The position numbers and the translations under genes are program-made. From Leucocoprinus leucothites (Eukaryota > Basidiomycota > Agaricomycetes > Agaricales > Agaricaceae): 64,000 bases of DNA. Shown piece by piece: positions 46,795 through 59,700 of the stretch (position 1 is the first letter of the stretch; each line of letters opens with the position of its first letter). Under the pieces are notes generated by a model. It had not been told where the DNA came from, made no database searches, and saw only the letters and a list, made by a program, of their open reading frames with translations. The stretch is taken from contig JAACJO010000004.1 in the NCBI GenBank assembly GCA_013368445.1, forward strand, positions 558,001 through 622,000. Reading direction: 5' to 3'.

Positions 46795-48788
46795 ATGTCT
46801 GCCCCAGTAGAAGGCGATTTCGATATTTATGGTGAAGACGAGGGATTTGAGGTTGCTCAACAACATCTCGACGAGGTACGCCCTTTGTGTTTCACGCGCG
46901 TCTTTTTTCCCCTTGCTAAGATGATGTCACTTCTGCTCTACCGAACAGGAGCTAGAGTCGTTCGATGATCTTCCAGAGGGAGAAAAAGTTCAAACGGTGA
47001 CTTCTACTGTTGAACCCTCGACAGGCGACAAACGACCACGCGAAGATGACTCGGAACTGCAGCATATCAATCAACCTCCAGCGACTCGCTCACCCCAGGA
47101 CAATACTACCGGCGCGGGAAACGGTGCTAGTGTCGCTTATTCTGGCGGTGGTGTTCAGCCTATGGGTGGCGTGCAGATGGGGAACCCTGGTGGGCAAGGG
47201 CAAGGTTATGATGCGTTGTATATCGGTGATTTACAATGGGTTCGTGTATTATACTTGCTGTTTCGAGTGCCGTGTGAGATACTGAGATGGAAATATCCCC
47301 TCTGGTTTTGTTGTTCTTGTAGTGGACCACCGATGAGGATTTGCGTCAAGTCGCTTTGGATACTGGCGTTGCAATTGCTCACAAGGACATCACGTTCTCC
47401 GAACACAAGGTCAACGGAAAGAGCAAAGGGTGCGGTTATCTACTGTGTATTGTTCCTTTCTACATGACCGATGTTCATGGGGCTTCTTCTGTTGCTTTGG
47501 ATATAGAATTGCATATATTGAATGTCGTGATCATAATGCAGCTCTTGCGTTGAAAAATTGGTTCGATACCAAGTGAGTGAGCTCATCTACATTAATTAAT
47601 TGTTCATATTGCGGAGCTTGTTTCGGGTATTAATGACTGCTATGCTTCTCTCCCAGCGAATTTCAGAACAGGCGCGCGACAGCAACATTGACCAGTTCAC
47701 AGCAAGGGAACCCATTCCGTACATTACCTAAAGGTACGCCCCTGATCTCCCCCATCTTATTTCACACCTAAATTCATATCCCCCCGCCAACAGAGCCCCC
47801 TCCCCGCGAAAACCGAAACCAAATGCAACAACAACAAACTACGGGAACCGTGGGTCGTGGTGGAGGTGGTTTCCGAGGTCAGCCTGGCGGCCAAAGCGGG
47901 GGCTCAATGAACATGGGCATGATGCGCGGTGGAATGATGAACAACCCCATGGCCAACATGGGCATGGGCATGGGCATTCCTGGGATGTTTGGTATGGGTA
48001 TGTCAGGAATGGGTATGCCCGGTATGGGAGGTATGAATGGTGGAGGTGGAGGTGGCACTGGTGGATTTGTGGGTGGAAGAGGTGCAGGCGGGGGTGGGCA
48101 TCAGGGAGGATTTGTTGGGAGAGGTGGTGGGATGCCCTCGGGACCGAGAGGGAGGGGAGGGATGATGAATGGTATGGGTACGAGTTTCTAGTTCCCTTCT
48201 CTTTCTCTTTCTCTCCTTTGTTCGTGCAGTTTCGGTTTGGGTTTTCGGCTCGGATTATTTGTCTGGTTGATTGGTTGGCTAGCGTTGTTCATGGGACGTA
48301 TAATATGTCTGTCGTCGCCGGCGTCGCACTTGTCTGCGCTTTTCCTTTCTGTTTCTCCCTTGTTTATATGTTTCCCTTTTTCTCCCATTTGTTGTCAGAA
48401 CAACCGTGACTTACTGTGGTTTCCTTATATCGCTATCGCTCTCTCTCTCTCTCTCTCTCTCTTATTGCATTACTCTCTCTCTCGCACCGAATTCTCGTGT
48501 CATCCCCCGTGGTCATTCTGCAAAACAAACAAATGGTTATTCGTGATGTCATCTCTCGTGCCTGTGAATGGATCTGAAATTCTCGAAACGAATAAACACC
48601 AATGCGGTTTCTTTTTCAACATCAACAATATAGGTGGTATGCAAATGGGTCGAGGGGGTGGAGGAGGGGGGTACGGGATGCAACAAGGAGGGCACTTTAA
48701 TCCTGCGTTTATGCAGACACAACAAGGCCAGGGCGGTGGTGATGGTGGGCCGAGGAAGCGATTCCGCTCGGACGGTGGTAGTGGTTGA
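46795..48788 (+). CDS. CPSF6-like RRM protein (mRNA 3'-end processing)
   Basis: Exons begin at 46795 ([19 protein letters not shown]) and continue 46949-47239, 47323-47429 and 47507-47571, then on. The single RRM reads [24 protein letters not shown], with RNP motifs [11 protein letters not shown] and [13 protein letters not shown]. The WWTTDEDL block is characteristic of CPSF6/CPSF7, which bind pre-mRNA within cleavage factor I. The C-terminal half is Gly/Met-rich, with GRGG and MGMGMG runs. Removing the intron at about 48172-48640 gives the end [15 protein letters not shown]...[11 protein letters not shown]. Retaining it stops the protein after MNGMGTSF at 48191. It may also be annotated simply as a glycine-rich RNA-binding protein. 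Confidence 0.85.
48436..48463. repeat. CT microsatellite in an intron
   Basis: A run of CT dinucleotides (about a dozen) lies inside the last intron or alternative 3' UTR of the CPSF6-like gene, in a wider pyrimidine-rich stretch (48188-48490). Confidence 0.85.
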
Positions 48789-49191
48789 TCTTGAGGCATA
48801 GAGATTTAGTGGTATTGGCTGCATATTTGTGTTTTTTCTTTCTTTATTTGTGGTTGGTTCGTTGGCGAACGACTGGTCGTTAAAATAGCCTTTTGTTTCT
48901 TGCTCAGTCTTCCGGTCCGCGTAGGAAACATGTTTGTTGTAATTTTTGAGCCTTTGAGTGGTATCTTATATAGATAGACGATTTTTATAATCTATGCTTA
49001 TCGTCACACAATCACTCTTGACGAACGAATTCAGGATGACGAAGAAAAGGATTCTATTCAGAATTAGGTAATAAAAAAAGAGGATGTTTACAAGATCATG
49101 AGTCAGTTGAAAACGGGCCGAGAATCATTCCAGCAAAGGGCAAAAGAAAAACCACGACAGCAAGGAAGGCCTTGTATGCTTGTCCGTACGT
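48789..49191. other. Convergent intergenic region
   Basis: About 400 bp between the 3' ends of the CPSF6-like gene and Dim1. Probable 3' UTRs only. Confidence 0.5.
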
Positions 49192-49967
49192 TTAGTATCT
49201 GTACCTCGTGGAGTAATCTATTAAGCAGATAGAACAACTCAGTATAATAATTAAAGCGGTCGAATAAGTGGAAGACCGACCTTTGGGCGAAACGACGAGA
49301 CCACGGCCCTTGGATGCGCCACGGTAGACGGTCTCGATGATGTCGATCATCTGGTTAGGGTCGTCATCAGTTTATCGTACAATTTGGCGAGAGCACAGTA
49401 AGATGGCTTACCTCCTGCTTATTATCCATTGGCCAGTTACTATAGGCATTTAAAGGAGGAAGATTCAAAGGTTAACATCGAGTGGCAGTTATAAGAAAGA
49501 GAGAAAACATACATCTTATTGTTGTTTCCAGTACCAAGATCAATCATGATGTGCTTATTTCTGTAGTTAATGTGACAATCGTTAGCTTCAGCTGCACTGA
49601 CAATAAGAAGAGGTGGTACGCACCTATAGAAGAACATGACAGTGCAAGGATCATACAACTCGTACATCTATCACGCAACAGCAAGCGAAAGGATGCGGTC
49701 AGTGGCACATTCATAATCACAATCCCGAAAGCAGATACAGATACCAAGACGCACCTTGTTAAAATCCGGAACCTCTTTGATCTCAACCAAGTAAATCACA
49801 GCAAAGTTCTGCACCTTTTCGGCGACAGAGTAGAGCGTCTCGTCCATAGTCATACAATCGGGGTCAGAGTCCGAACCGAAACGGAGAACGACCACACGGT
49901 CTTCTTCGGACTTGATAGCTTCGTCGACATGCCAGCCAGAGGGGAGATGTGGGAGGAAGTAGGACAT
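49192..49967 (-). CDS. dim1: Dim1 / TXNL4A, thioredoxin-like U5 snRNP protein
   Basis: Essential spliceosome component of the U5 snRNP with a thioredoxin fold. The start MSYFLPHLPSGWHVDEAI at 49967 continues EEDRVVVLRFGSDSDPDCM, TLYSVAEKVQNFAVIYLVEI and EVPDFNK. After a short intron comes MYELYDPCTVMFFYR, then NKHIMIDLGTGNNNK, NWPMDNKQEMIDIIETVYRG, KGRGLVVSPK and the terminal DYSTRYRY. The length of about 142 residues is the invariant size of the family. Five or so short introns split the gene. SDSDPDC replaces the more usual WDPTC, a small deviation in an otherwise nearly invariant protein. Confidence 0.97.
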
Positions 49968-50184
49968 TTCTGGAGAATATGGTGAGCGATGAGGCTAAGC
50001 TCTGAAGTAGTGATGTTAAGTGCACAGGGATCATGCAATACATCTTTTCGCACGGATCGGATCAACCGGCCTGTTATTCTAAACGACGACTCACAAGTCT
50101 GAAAGACGCGAGAATCATTCAGTTCACTATCCAGAGGCTTTCAGCGCGTTTCTCTGCGGCTCTGCCCCGGCCGGCTGTGAAATA

Positions 50185-52001
50185 ATGAGTAGCTTCTCTC
50201 CTGCTCAGCGCTGTTTATCAAATACCGAACTTCTGGACCTCATTTATGCCGAAATCTGGTACTCCATACGTTCCAGCAGGAGGGATAAAAGCAGAACTTT
50301 GGTGACGCTTGCACAAACTTGCCAGGTTTGGAGCGAAGTTGCTCTGAATTACCTGTGGCGCAACCTTAGGGGAATTTCTCCCCTACTGCGCTGCTTACCA
50401 GATTTCTGGAACGTCGTGGATGGAATAGTGGTGAGTGGCATCGAACATTGGTGTGGGGCTTCAAGTTGCCATCAATAACATGTAACGTCTCTTTCCTTAC
50501 AGACTATCAAACGACCTCTTACAGATGCAGACCGAACAACCTTTGGCAAATACGCACGGCGTGTGCAAACAGTTTTTACCGCGCCTAATAAAGAGACTCC
50601 AACCGCCCACCATGCATTGTCGCTCGTGTCTGATGGTTGCATCCTTCCGAACCTCAGGAAGCTTGAATGGAAAGTAACGAACCCAAGCGCATTTTACTAT
50701 ATTCGCCATTACCTCCATCCTCGACTGGAAGAACTCAACGTCATTTTTAACGTTGGCCAACCAGAGCAATTCGACGTCCTTTTCACGATACCCGCCGTTT
50801 TCTCATCCAATTTACACTGTCTTCGGATCCTAGACATGCCTGTCATGGCTCGCGCGTTGCAGTATAGTTCGAGCCGCATTTCGCACGCGCTTCCTGCTTG
50901 GAATCATTTGTCCGTTTTGGAAATCCCAGATGTCACATTTGACGGTCTTATGTCCGTTGCGCGAATGAGCAAACTTAGGGAATTGAAGATATATCAATTG
51001 CGATCATTATGGGTTGGGTCTGATCCAGTAGTCACGGGGCCGGTATATTCAAAACAGCAGAACCACCATGCACTACTGGCACTCAATCCACCCTTTCCTG
51101 TCCTCCAAAACTTGCATCTCTGCACACACGAGATAGCAATGCCAGCTGTCACCGACTTGATCAGAACTTTCCAAGCCGCAGAGCTACATAGCCTCAACCT
51201 TCGGTTCGCTGGTCTTGAAGACTCCACAAGCGACTTAGCTGACCTTTTCCGAGAGTTGGTGGACCACTGCAACCCCCAGGCACTTAAAGAGTTTCGTTAC
51301 TCGCACACGCACCTCCGTGAAACATTCTCATCCCTTATCCAGCCGCTGTTTAGCTTCTCCACATTGAAAGTCTTATGGATAAGCAGTGTCCGTCCTTTCA
51401 ACCTTTCTGAGCAGGAAGCAACACAAATTGTCGAGTCGCTTCCCGACATAGAACAATTCAGTGCCGATAACGGGTGGCAGCGCAGCGGCGACACTCCCTC
51501 AAATACACTTTCTGTGCTCATTCCTTTCACCGCATGCAACAAGCTCAAGCACCTATCCATCTCCTTGGACGCGACAGACAAACCACGCGGCAGAGTCTAC
51601 GCAGGCAAACAAACAGATTTTCCAAGACACGAAATCTTACACTTCAAAGGCTCAGTGTTGGAACATCACCAATCTCCTACAAAGAATTTGTCGCTTCCTT
51701 CCTATCCGATATTTTTCCACATCTCGAAGAAATCACATTTTCTTCGATGGCTAGTTCACATGCTAAGCGGTGGTGTTACATCGAAGAAATCTTGTTGCTC
51801 ATGCTCAGTCGCGCGAGGGAGAGGGAGTATCGTAGGATGGGTGTGGAAACTTCCATTCCGTCGGAGGATTGGACATCAAACTGGGGAAGACGATTGAATG
51901 CTGCACTCGAAGAAGAGGATGGAGACTGGTCGGACAAAGAGATGGTTGATGCGCGTCGCAAAGATCTGCAGTCGCTTCGCTATGAGCTTGGAACATCTTG
52001 A
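50185..52001 (+). pseudogene. F-box/LRR-like protein 1, frameshifted near its 3' end
   Basis: Exon 1 50185-50430 (CLSNTELLDLIYAEIW, then LVTLAQTCQVWSEVALNYLW, an F-box-like start), intron 50431-50502, exon 2 from 50503. The body is leucine-rich repeats (LRKLEWKVTNPSAFYYIR; LSVLEIPDVTFDGLMSVARM; LRELKIYQL). Compared with the paralogue at 53076, the frame shifts by one base near 51600-51625. Upstream the frame reads LSISLDATDKPRGRVY. Downstream, family similarity (SPISYKEFVASFLSDIFPHL to DWSDKEM) continues in another frame to the stop at 52001. Unshifted, the frame stays open to 51897 with a foreign tail. It is either a genuine frameshift allele or a sequence error. F-box proteins recruit substrates to SCF ubiquitin ligases. 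Confidence 0.75.
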
Positions 52002-53075
52002 AAAGCTCTGCAGATTGTTTCGGTTATTGAGCCCTATTTAGCTTCGGTACACCAAAGAAGGTGTAATGGCGCTTTACGCCTTTGCTGAGCAGCAGCAACC
52101 AATCCAAAGTACAATGTCACGGCTTGATGTAGAGCCATTTGGTGCTGATCCCTGGATGATTCTGAAGGATTCCTGGCTTCTCTGCCCTATCTGCAATTGA
52201 TGCTTAGTCGGGCAGGAGACAAGCAGGATCGTAGGGGCATTTAGGCGTCAAGCTTGCCCCGCATGATAAGAAACTACTCAGATGATTAACGAGTCGGGCA
52301 TGATGGCAACTCGCTAGATCACCAGGGAAGAGGTTGGATGCGTTGCGCAAGAACCCTCGGGCATATTGATTTAAACGTAAAGTGTTGCCTATTTAGCCGG
52401 CATTGAGTTCGTCTTTGAATAAAGGGAAGATCAGAATTACTTCATGCCGCGACAAATCGATTTTCTGATTTGTCTGCGTGAAAACGCTTGAAGTGAGCTT
52501 CTTAGATTCTTCTGATGCGTCGACTGGTATAATACAGGAAACCAACCAACTTGATATGTGTCACCTCTATTTGCCTCCAGATGCCTCTAGATACCCGATT
52601 GACTGTGGGCCGTTTGTCATACATAATCTTGAGGCTCCTGTTCGCTTGGGACCCTAATTTTTTTGGGTCATGATCCCCCATCCTCGATTTCAAAAAAAGT
52701 CCAGTATGATGTACTTAATAATAATAACGAATTCTTCAAGTGTGCTGATCACTGAAATCCTTGACCATACGTCTACCAATCACCGCTTCTTAACGGCTCG
52801 AAACCTTGACATAACACAGCATAAAGCTCTGCTGTTTGGCAATACCAGATGTCATCCGGAAATCCGACCAGAGGAACTGCCTGGGAAATGATTGTTCAAT
52901 TTGATCCATGAGGAATTTGAAGTATATGACACAAGTCGGCGGGGTCGAGCTTGAGGTTAACCCTTGAACTTGAACTTGAACGTCAATAAGAACATTCGCT
53001 CTATCACACCTGCTTGCAGACATCGTACCACTTACCGTTTGAACCTCCTCTCCTAGCTGATAATCCTTACACAGG
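52002..53075. other. Region between the two F-box genes
   Basis: About 1.07 kb. Bases 52010-52330 have faint resemblance in wording to the ends of F-box genes (for example repeated CTCTGCCCTATCTG-like text), but I cannot align it convincingly. No intact gene. Confidence 0.4.
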
Positions 53076-54871
53076 ATGCACCACTGCTTGTGCATAGCTG
53101 AGGTTGTCGACCTTCTTTGTTCTGGGATCGAGCAAGGTTGGCTTCAGGACGCAATTGATGACCCGACTCCGAAACGAACGCTTTTAACTCTTGCGCTAAC
53201 ATGCAAAACTTGGAGCGAGCTTGCCCTTGATCACTTGTGGTACGATATCCATGGTGTGGAACCTCTAGTCCAGTGCATGCCGCCTGATCTATGGCAGTTC
53301 AAGGGTAGGCCCATGACGCTGGTCCGTGCGGTTCTGTTCCTTCCATCTCTAGTTTTTCACCCACAACTTTTCAGATTTTGCAACGTCCTATAAGAGCAGC
53401 CGATTTTGACGTATTCCGCCATTATGCTCCACGAGTACGGATCTTGCGGCCCTCTGCTCCCCTGGTTCGAGCAGACATATCGCTCTATCGAGCGTTATAC
53501 GCCCTTTCCAATACCTGCCTTCTGCCAAAACTTCGGCAGCTCTTCTGGGACGTTGATGATCCCCAAATTTTTGAGTTCATTCCTTTGTTTTTGAGCCGTG
53601 AGCTGGATTCACTCATGGTTCGCCCCTTCAAGAACCACATTGATCAGCTTAGTTTCCTCTCCACAATTCCCACCACGTTCTCGCCCGCTGTTTCTTGTTT
53701 ACATATCTACTCCAGTCTGCCGGAACGAGGTTGTGATGCTCAAACGCTATCGGGCGTTCTAACTGCTTGGACCCATCTTACTGACGTGAAAGTGCCGGAC
53801 GTCACTCTCGAGGGCTTCTTGACCCTCGCCAGAATGCCAAACCTCAGAAGCCTGAGTCTCACCGCTTTGAGGCTGTTGTTGGCGCCTTCGATGGATGGGA
53901 GAAACTCATCCGGGGCGTCAAGCCCTGCGCAAAACCCTTTCCCATCTCTGGAGAAACTCATGTTGTCAACCCATTTAGCAATGAGAGAAGTTGTTGGGTT
54001 GTTTCAGGCCATCAAAAAGGCCAGGCTTCATACCCTTGCTCTCTCTTTTGACGTAACGGACGACGACTATGACGACATGGCCGAAGATATGACCGAACTT
54101 GCGCGCACAGTTGTTCACCATTGCGATACAACACTTCTTACGCACCTCGTGATCCATATCCCCAGGCAGACAGCCCCCTTCTCGGCATTCATAGCTCCAC
54201 TTCTTGAATTCCATGCATTAGAGGCTTTCTCGTTCGGAGGCTACATTCCCTGGAGCATCTCTGAGCACGAGGCGTCTCAGATTGCATCCTCATGGCCTAA
54301 TCTTCAGCACTTCGAGAATTTGGTCACACATGGGCTCGTGGATGGTCTTTATATCTCGAATCCTCTGACCTCGCTACTGTCTTTGATTCCTTTCACCCGG
54401 TGTACCCAACTCCATTATCTCTCGTTGACAGTTGATGCCTCCGACAAGGCAGCGCGAGATACTATACGGAAGAATCCAGATTTATATCTCAACGCACGAA
54501 ATAGGTCCCTCAGATATTGGAACGTCGCACACTCACCTATCTCCCACAAAGAAGTTGTAGCGTCCTTCCTTTTCACCCTCTTCCCTGCTCTGGAACACAT
54601 TGCCTACGAAGGAGTAGATAAATCCTCCTGCAGGCGGTGGCGATATGTGGGTGAAGTGCTCTTGCCTATGTTGAATCGAGCAAGGATGATAGAGTTACGA
54701 CGAACGGGGAGCTATCATGGAACTCAATTTAGTACAGGCTGGGGCAGAGTGGAACCGAGGACATCAAGATGGTACAGTGGAGTTATTGAAGCACAAGATG
54801 GTGAATGGTCGGACGAGGAAGGGATAGATCGAATGCACAGACAGCTGTCCAATAAGTATCTTCCACTTTGA
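53076..54871 (+). CDS. F-box/LRR-like protein 2
   Basis: Exon 1 53076-53321 (CLCIAEVVDLLCSGIE, then LLTLALTCKTWSELALDHLW and VQCMPPDLWQFK) joins exon 2 53375-54871 in phase 0 by an unusual donor (GTCCGT), reading ...RPMTL-ILQRPIRAADFDVF. The 580-residue product has an N-terminal F-box-like helix pair and then leucine-rich repeats (LTDVKVPDVTLEGFLTLARM; LRSLSLTALRLLL; LEKLMLSTHLAMREVV). The C-terminal part includes SPISHKEVVASFLFTLFPAL and a polar tail with DGEWSDEEG. It is intact throughout, unlike its neighbour at 50185, so the pair arose by duplication. Such proteins are numerous in agaricomycetes; targets are unknown. Confidence 0.85.
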
Positions 54872-55062
54872 CATGAGTAAAACAGGCACATGCTCTAAGT
54901 ATGAGTAGACTGAACAAACAGGTACTCGTTCTTAGACTCAGGAGAGGTTTGTAACGAGTGTATAAGTTTGCATTAATGGAATTACCAGGCTGTAAAATAT
55001 CACGATAGTACCGTACTGTATGCTATGTCACAGGTGAATAACTTAAAAAAGCGTCAATAAGG

Positions 55063-56799
55063 CTAATGAGGGATCTCAACTAGGCGGAGCATCGCCTCCC
55101 CACTCTCCTCATCCACAACGTCCTCGACGGTCAGATAAATAACACCCGCCTCTTCCTCACTATCCCATCCACCACCGACACTTCCAATTGGAGATAATGG
55201 CAGCGCAATAGGAATTCCATGTCCTTTGGAAGCTCTCCGTGTAGTGACACTAACACTGGTTTGATTCGGGAGCGGAAGTGGTTTAGGCATTCGCTTTGAT
55301 ACAGGGATAGGTGGCATTTCGGGTGGAGGAGAAAGCCTTGGTTTTGACTTTGGGCCACTTGACGCGGCCCGACGACGAGGAGCATCACTCAATGCCTGCA
55401 CAGCTATTGCCGGAGGGGGAGGGGCATAAAATGCATTGATTTTGCCAAGATCCTCAATACTCAAATCGGGAGCTTGCAAATTGGGAGTTGATCGATTGCG
55501 TAAATTTGGACTCGGGAAAACAGCAAGACTGTTGCTATCTTGGAAGCCTTTTTTTGCAGAGGATGGCGTGCGGAGGATTTGACTGGTAGCTTTCTTAGGT
55601 GTCGCTGGTTGTGAAATCGGGGAGGGGAATGCCAGTGATGCAGACGATGTTGATGAGGAGGCGGATAATGGCGATGGGGAGGAATGAGTGGAGATAGTCG
55701 AAGTAGAAGGCGTTGTGATCTGCACTGGCGCCAATGAAATCGATGGAGACGAGGGAGCTTTGGAACGACTTAAACGCTTCCCGGGCCATTGCCATTGCCA
55801 TTCCAATTTAGAGCTCCGTAGTGGGGAAGGACAGGGAGAAGGCGCCGTGGACGAAGCTGTTGACGGCCGTTGTCGTTTCTTCAAACTTCCAACCCGGCTC
55901 AGGGCGTTACTGGCAGCCAGCTGATCGGTAAATGACATCCAGGATGAGGGAGTCGATGGCGATGTTCCCGGTCGCCGTGTCTTCTTTCTAGAATGCAGTT
56001 GACGATCAACAAACCAACCTCGAGAGATCAAGGATAGAAGCTCACCTCGGAGTGCTGTTGTCATTGTGATCTCCACCGTGACCGAAATCCCAGCTTCCGG
56101 AGAAACCTGCACTCAACGGAAAATGTGTGATTGATGACCAGAGCTTGTTCCGTTTCCCGCCCGTTGAGGGGCGTTGGTGGTGAGGAACGTCGTCCGTGGA
56201 AGGGCACCCTCTAGATTTACTTCCTAGCCCGAAATGGAAAGAGGGAACTGTGCGTAGCGAACGTGTATGATTGCTCGGTCCAGCACTATTCAAACCTTCA
56301 ACACCCTTTGACGGCGACGATACACCGTTATACACGGGACCCGATACAGAGCGCTGAGTGGGCGATGACGAGTTTGGTGAGTAAGCGCTCTATCACAAGT
56401 CGCAGTAGGGTATAGCCAATCAGCCTCGTCATCAAGCTCGGACGTTTGAAAAAGACCTACCTCACTGTAACTTCTCCGCCTTCTGTTTGGTACTAGCCTC
56501 GTGTGGTCCTGCGCAGACGTTGACAAGGACGTCGTGGAGGGTGAGGTTGCTGAAGCGCCCTGTACCGACGAAGTCGGTCCCGGAGTTAATGAGGGCGAGA
56601 AATTAATTGTGGATGGCGTAAACGTCGGGACCGGCGATGTTTCATCTTCCAGTTCAATGATATATCTACTGTAAGGATGACCGCCCATTGTCCGATCTTT
56701 GTCTGAAGAGCCCGGCGTGACTGTCCTCCGAAGATTGCTCCCAGAGACGCTGAGGTCAATGGGGGGTGGAATACTGCGTGTCGCTGAATGCTTCTTCAT
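55063..56799 (-). CDS. Long Ser/Pro-rich disordered protein
   Basis: Three exons: 56799 to about 56462 (MKKHSATRSIPPPIDLSVSG...RRRRSYSE), about 56388 to 56046 (SAYSPNSSSPTQRSVSG...STPR) and about 55989 to 55063. The product is about 535 residues, nearly all low-complexity Ser, Pro, Thr and Arg. Islands that look conserved are HPYSRYIIELEDE, SLRTVPSFHFGLG, WSSITHFPLSAGFSGSWDFG, ISRGW-like basic patches, and a C-terminal strand-like block GVIYLTVEDVVDEESGEAML-RLVEIPH. No named domain. Clean phase-compatible introns and a long open frame support a real gene; a signalling or cortical scaffold role is only a guess. Confidence 0.75.
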
Positions 56800-59700
56800 T
56801 ATGAAGGATGGCTGCTGAGTTATTTGCAGCGTCCGTCTATCTTATTGATGAAGATCTGGTGTTATTGGGAAAAGTGTGTGCAATGAGTTTATGGACATGA
56901 ATATATGTACTTGGAGGATGAGCAAAGCCGGATCCTCACCAATTTCAAACACTCGTGACCCTTGATACCCGCGTTCTAATTGGCAATATGTCCTGTACAG
57001 CCCTCTACTCGGCTAGGCTGGTGAGCGTTTCAACCAGCACCCTTTGCCAATGGAAGCTCCTTCGAGCGTCCCAAGTTGAATGAGCCCCAGGATATTGAGG
57101 CTGGTTTTGGAGCAGACAATACACAGACCAGCAGCAAGTGCTCCGTGCACCCCGGTGTCCAAATTTACCCGGAAAATTCAAAGAGTGGAAAAACCGGCTA
57201 TTGGAGGGGCACCGTTAAGGTATGACTCCAAAGACTTGGGAGGTCTGGAAGGAGGGAGAGAGGGAAGAATTCGTCAGAATCTGGCTGGGATGAGAGAAGA
57301 GAAGAGGAAGCTTCTACTGTACGCGATTAGTGGCATAAATACCCACCTCGACCCTCCAGGCCCAAACCAAAAGTGTCATTTTTGGATCTCCAGTTTGCGC
57401 CACTCGGTGTTGGCGAAACTTGATTTAGGTGCCGAGCATCCGATGATCAAAAATGTATGTATTGATGACATAGCGAGTCTTTCCAGTTTTGGCATAGATC
57501 AGGTTCATCGGGATTCCAATTCTGGCGCCGGCTGCGGACCGTCCTTGACCAAGGCAGTGTTCTTTTGCTTGCCTCATAACTTTAGCCCTGGAAAACCTCG
57601 TGAGGGCCGATGTTACCAGCTGAGAAAATATCTTCTATAAAAACTTCATACTTGGATCCGTCGGGTTTCTGAACGGAGGCCTCTAAATTAGTATGGCTAA
57701 CGGGAGGGGGTGGCAAATGAATGCCCAAATTTCAAACTTGGCCTGATTCTTCCTGAATACATTTGGTCAGCGGCACATCTTCCAGAAGACCCAAATTCAG
57801 ACTGACCAGGGTCGCCTCTAGACTTATCAATCAATCACGATTGTAATCTGAGAAGTATGTAAACGTGATAGCTTGGCCTCGTAACTTACTCAACAACACC
57901 CCTCAAGTTATTACAAAAGTTGAGGATCAGCACTCACTTGCTAGGCAGCGCCGATGGTCCTAGACGTACACCAGAATGATGAAAGGCTGACAATGCTCGC
58001 ATCTCGAGTTTGTGTAACTCCCGCTCGATAGGTAGTTCACGGTCATCCCGGTGAAACGAACGAGAGGCCTTTTACGATGACGGCGGCACTATTGATCAAA
58101 TTGCTAACTGGACGGCGCGAGCCTCGCGTGAAGTTTGAAGTTTGGTCCAATGCATGAGCTCACTTGAAAAACGGCCGATGTCCACTGACCCAATATCTAC
58201 CTCGACAGACTCGGAGGAGTTACCAACTGAATAGCAAGTGTAAAGTGGGATCCAATGACATGCGCATGTGCTTCCCTAAGTAGGGGCGTCATGGGCGCCG
58301 ATCATCATCAGGTACCCCGGACTCCACTTTCCGACGCTCATTCCTGAAGCGCAGTTTCCGCTGAGAATTGGGAACAGGGGGTGGTGATATTCGTGTTTGC
58401 CAATCTGTCGTCAGCCTGAAGGAGTTTGAGGTTTGAGAATGGATTTCGTCAAGGGATAAGAATTGGCCCCCGCCTATCATTTCAACATTAGCCTGAGGTA
58501 GCGGGACCGACGAGTCGGTTTAAAGCCGCGCGCCACATTTTTGGTGATAGTCGACGTCAAAAAGCCAAACGTCCGTCGAATGCTCATCAAAATTGCCTAA
58601 TTCTTTGACAGTGGATCCAGTATTTATGATAAATAACCATTGATAGGACACGCAACCGAACAATACTTGACTAAAGGTATGGTTTTTGAGCCCTCTAAGT
58701 CCAGCCTTGCCAATGTTACTGGGGGCTTTGCTTGGCTTCAACTATGTGCCTCGGTATGTCGATGGGATCAGGCGTGGGAGCACACATGTACTAGCAGATT
58801 GAATTATTGGACCAAGGAATTTTCAGTGACTGAGCAAGGTAACCTGGCTAGTGCCGTCGTAAGTGCTTTCGAAACGGAGCTGCTTGCAGATGAGACGACC
58901 CATTTCGGCAGTATAGACGATGGCAGCTTTAGGTAGCCGTGAGTAGATTGGTCAGTGAATTAACGCGATCGTGACTGGGAGTTAAGCGGGACAATACTAT
59001 TACCACCAACCTGAGGCAGGCAACCCATCAATGCATCGTGCTAGTAAAAATGGCCAAACGCCTCTGCAGTCCAGAGAATTTACTTATTGACTTTAGTGTT
59101 CAGTAAGACCACGAGAGAGCACTGGAATCCTGTGAGCTGATCAAGGTTAATTGATTTTTTGCAGGCATTGTTGCACTCTAACCACAAAACCCCAACATCA
59201 TCCATTAATTTCTACATTAATACAGCTGATGAGTCAACTCGTGTCAGACAGAACGAACAGTCGGAAGCAGACTAGTATGCCGTCTAGTTTTTACATTGAT
59301 AGCTTGAGAACTAATTCCTTCTCCCGAGCTCGCTATAAATTATGTCTCATAGGGAGTGATGAACTCAAGACTACTTCAATCCAAGCCGAATATTTCCCTA
59401 ATGGAGGGGTATGGCCGAAATAGGATGTCATCGAATACCATATCGGCGGCTGGGGTGTCCGACCACTTATCCCAATGGTCCTCAGATTAGAGTTTGGGAA
59501 TTCGAGCTGTCTTGCTTTCACTCGGTTTAATACAGATAAGAGTACTGGTCCAATCTCCTGTTGTCGTCGGCAATTTCCTCTCGGGGTTTGCTAGCTGTGA
59601 TAGTCCTCCGGTGAGATGTTATCAAGAGTAGAGAAATTGATTGAGAGGAATGTTTGATGCAACAGATCCTTTGTGCGACATTAGGAAGGCGTAAGCGTCG

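Noticed and set aside
57080..57640. 186-codon plus-strand open frame
   Set aside because: No motif, no supporting intron and ordinary composition; a chance frame in upstream DNA is as likely as a gene.
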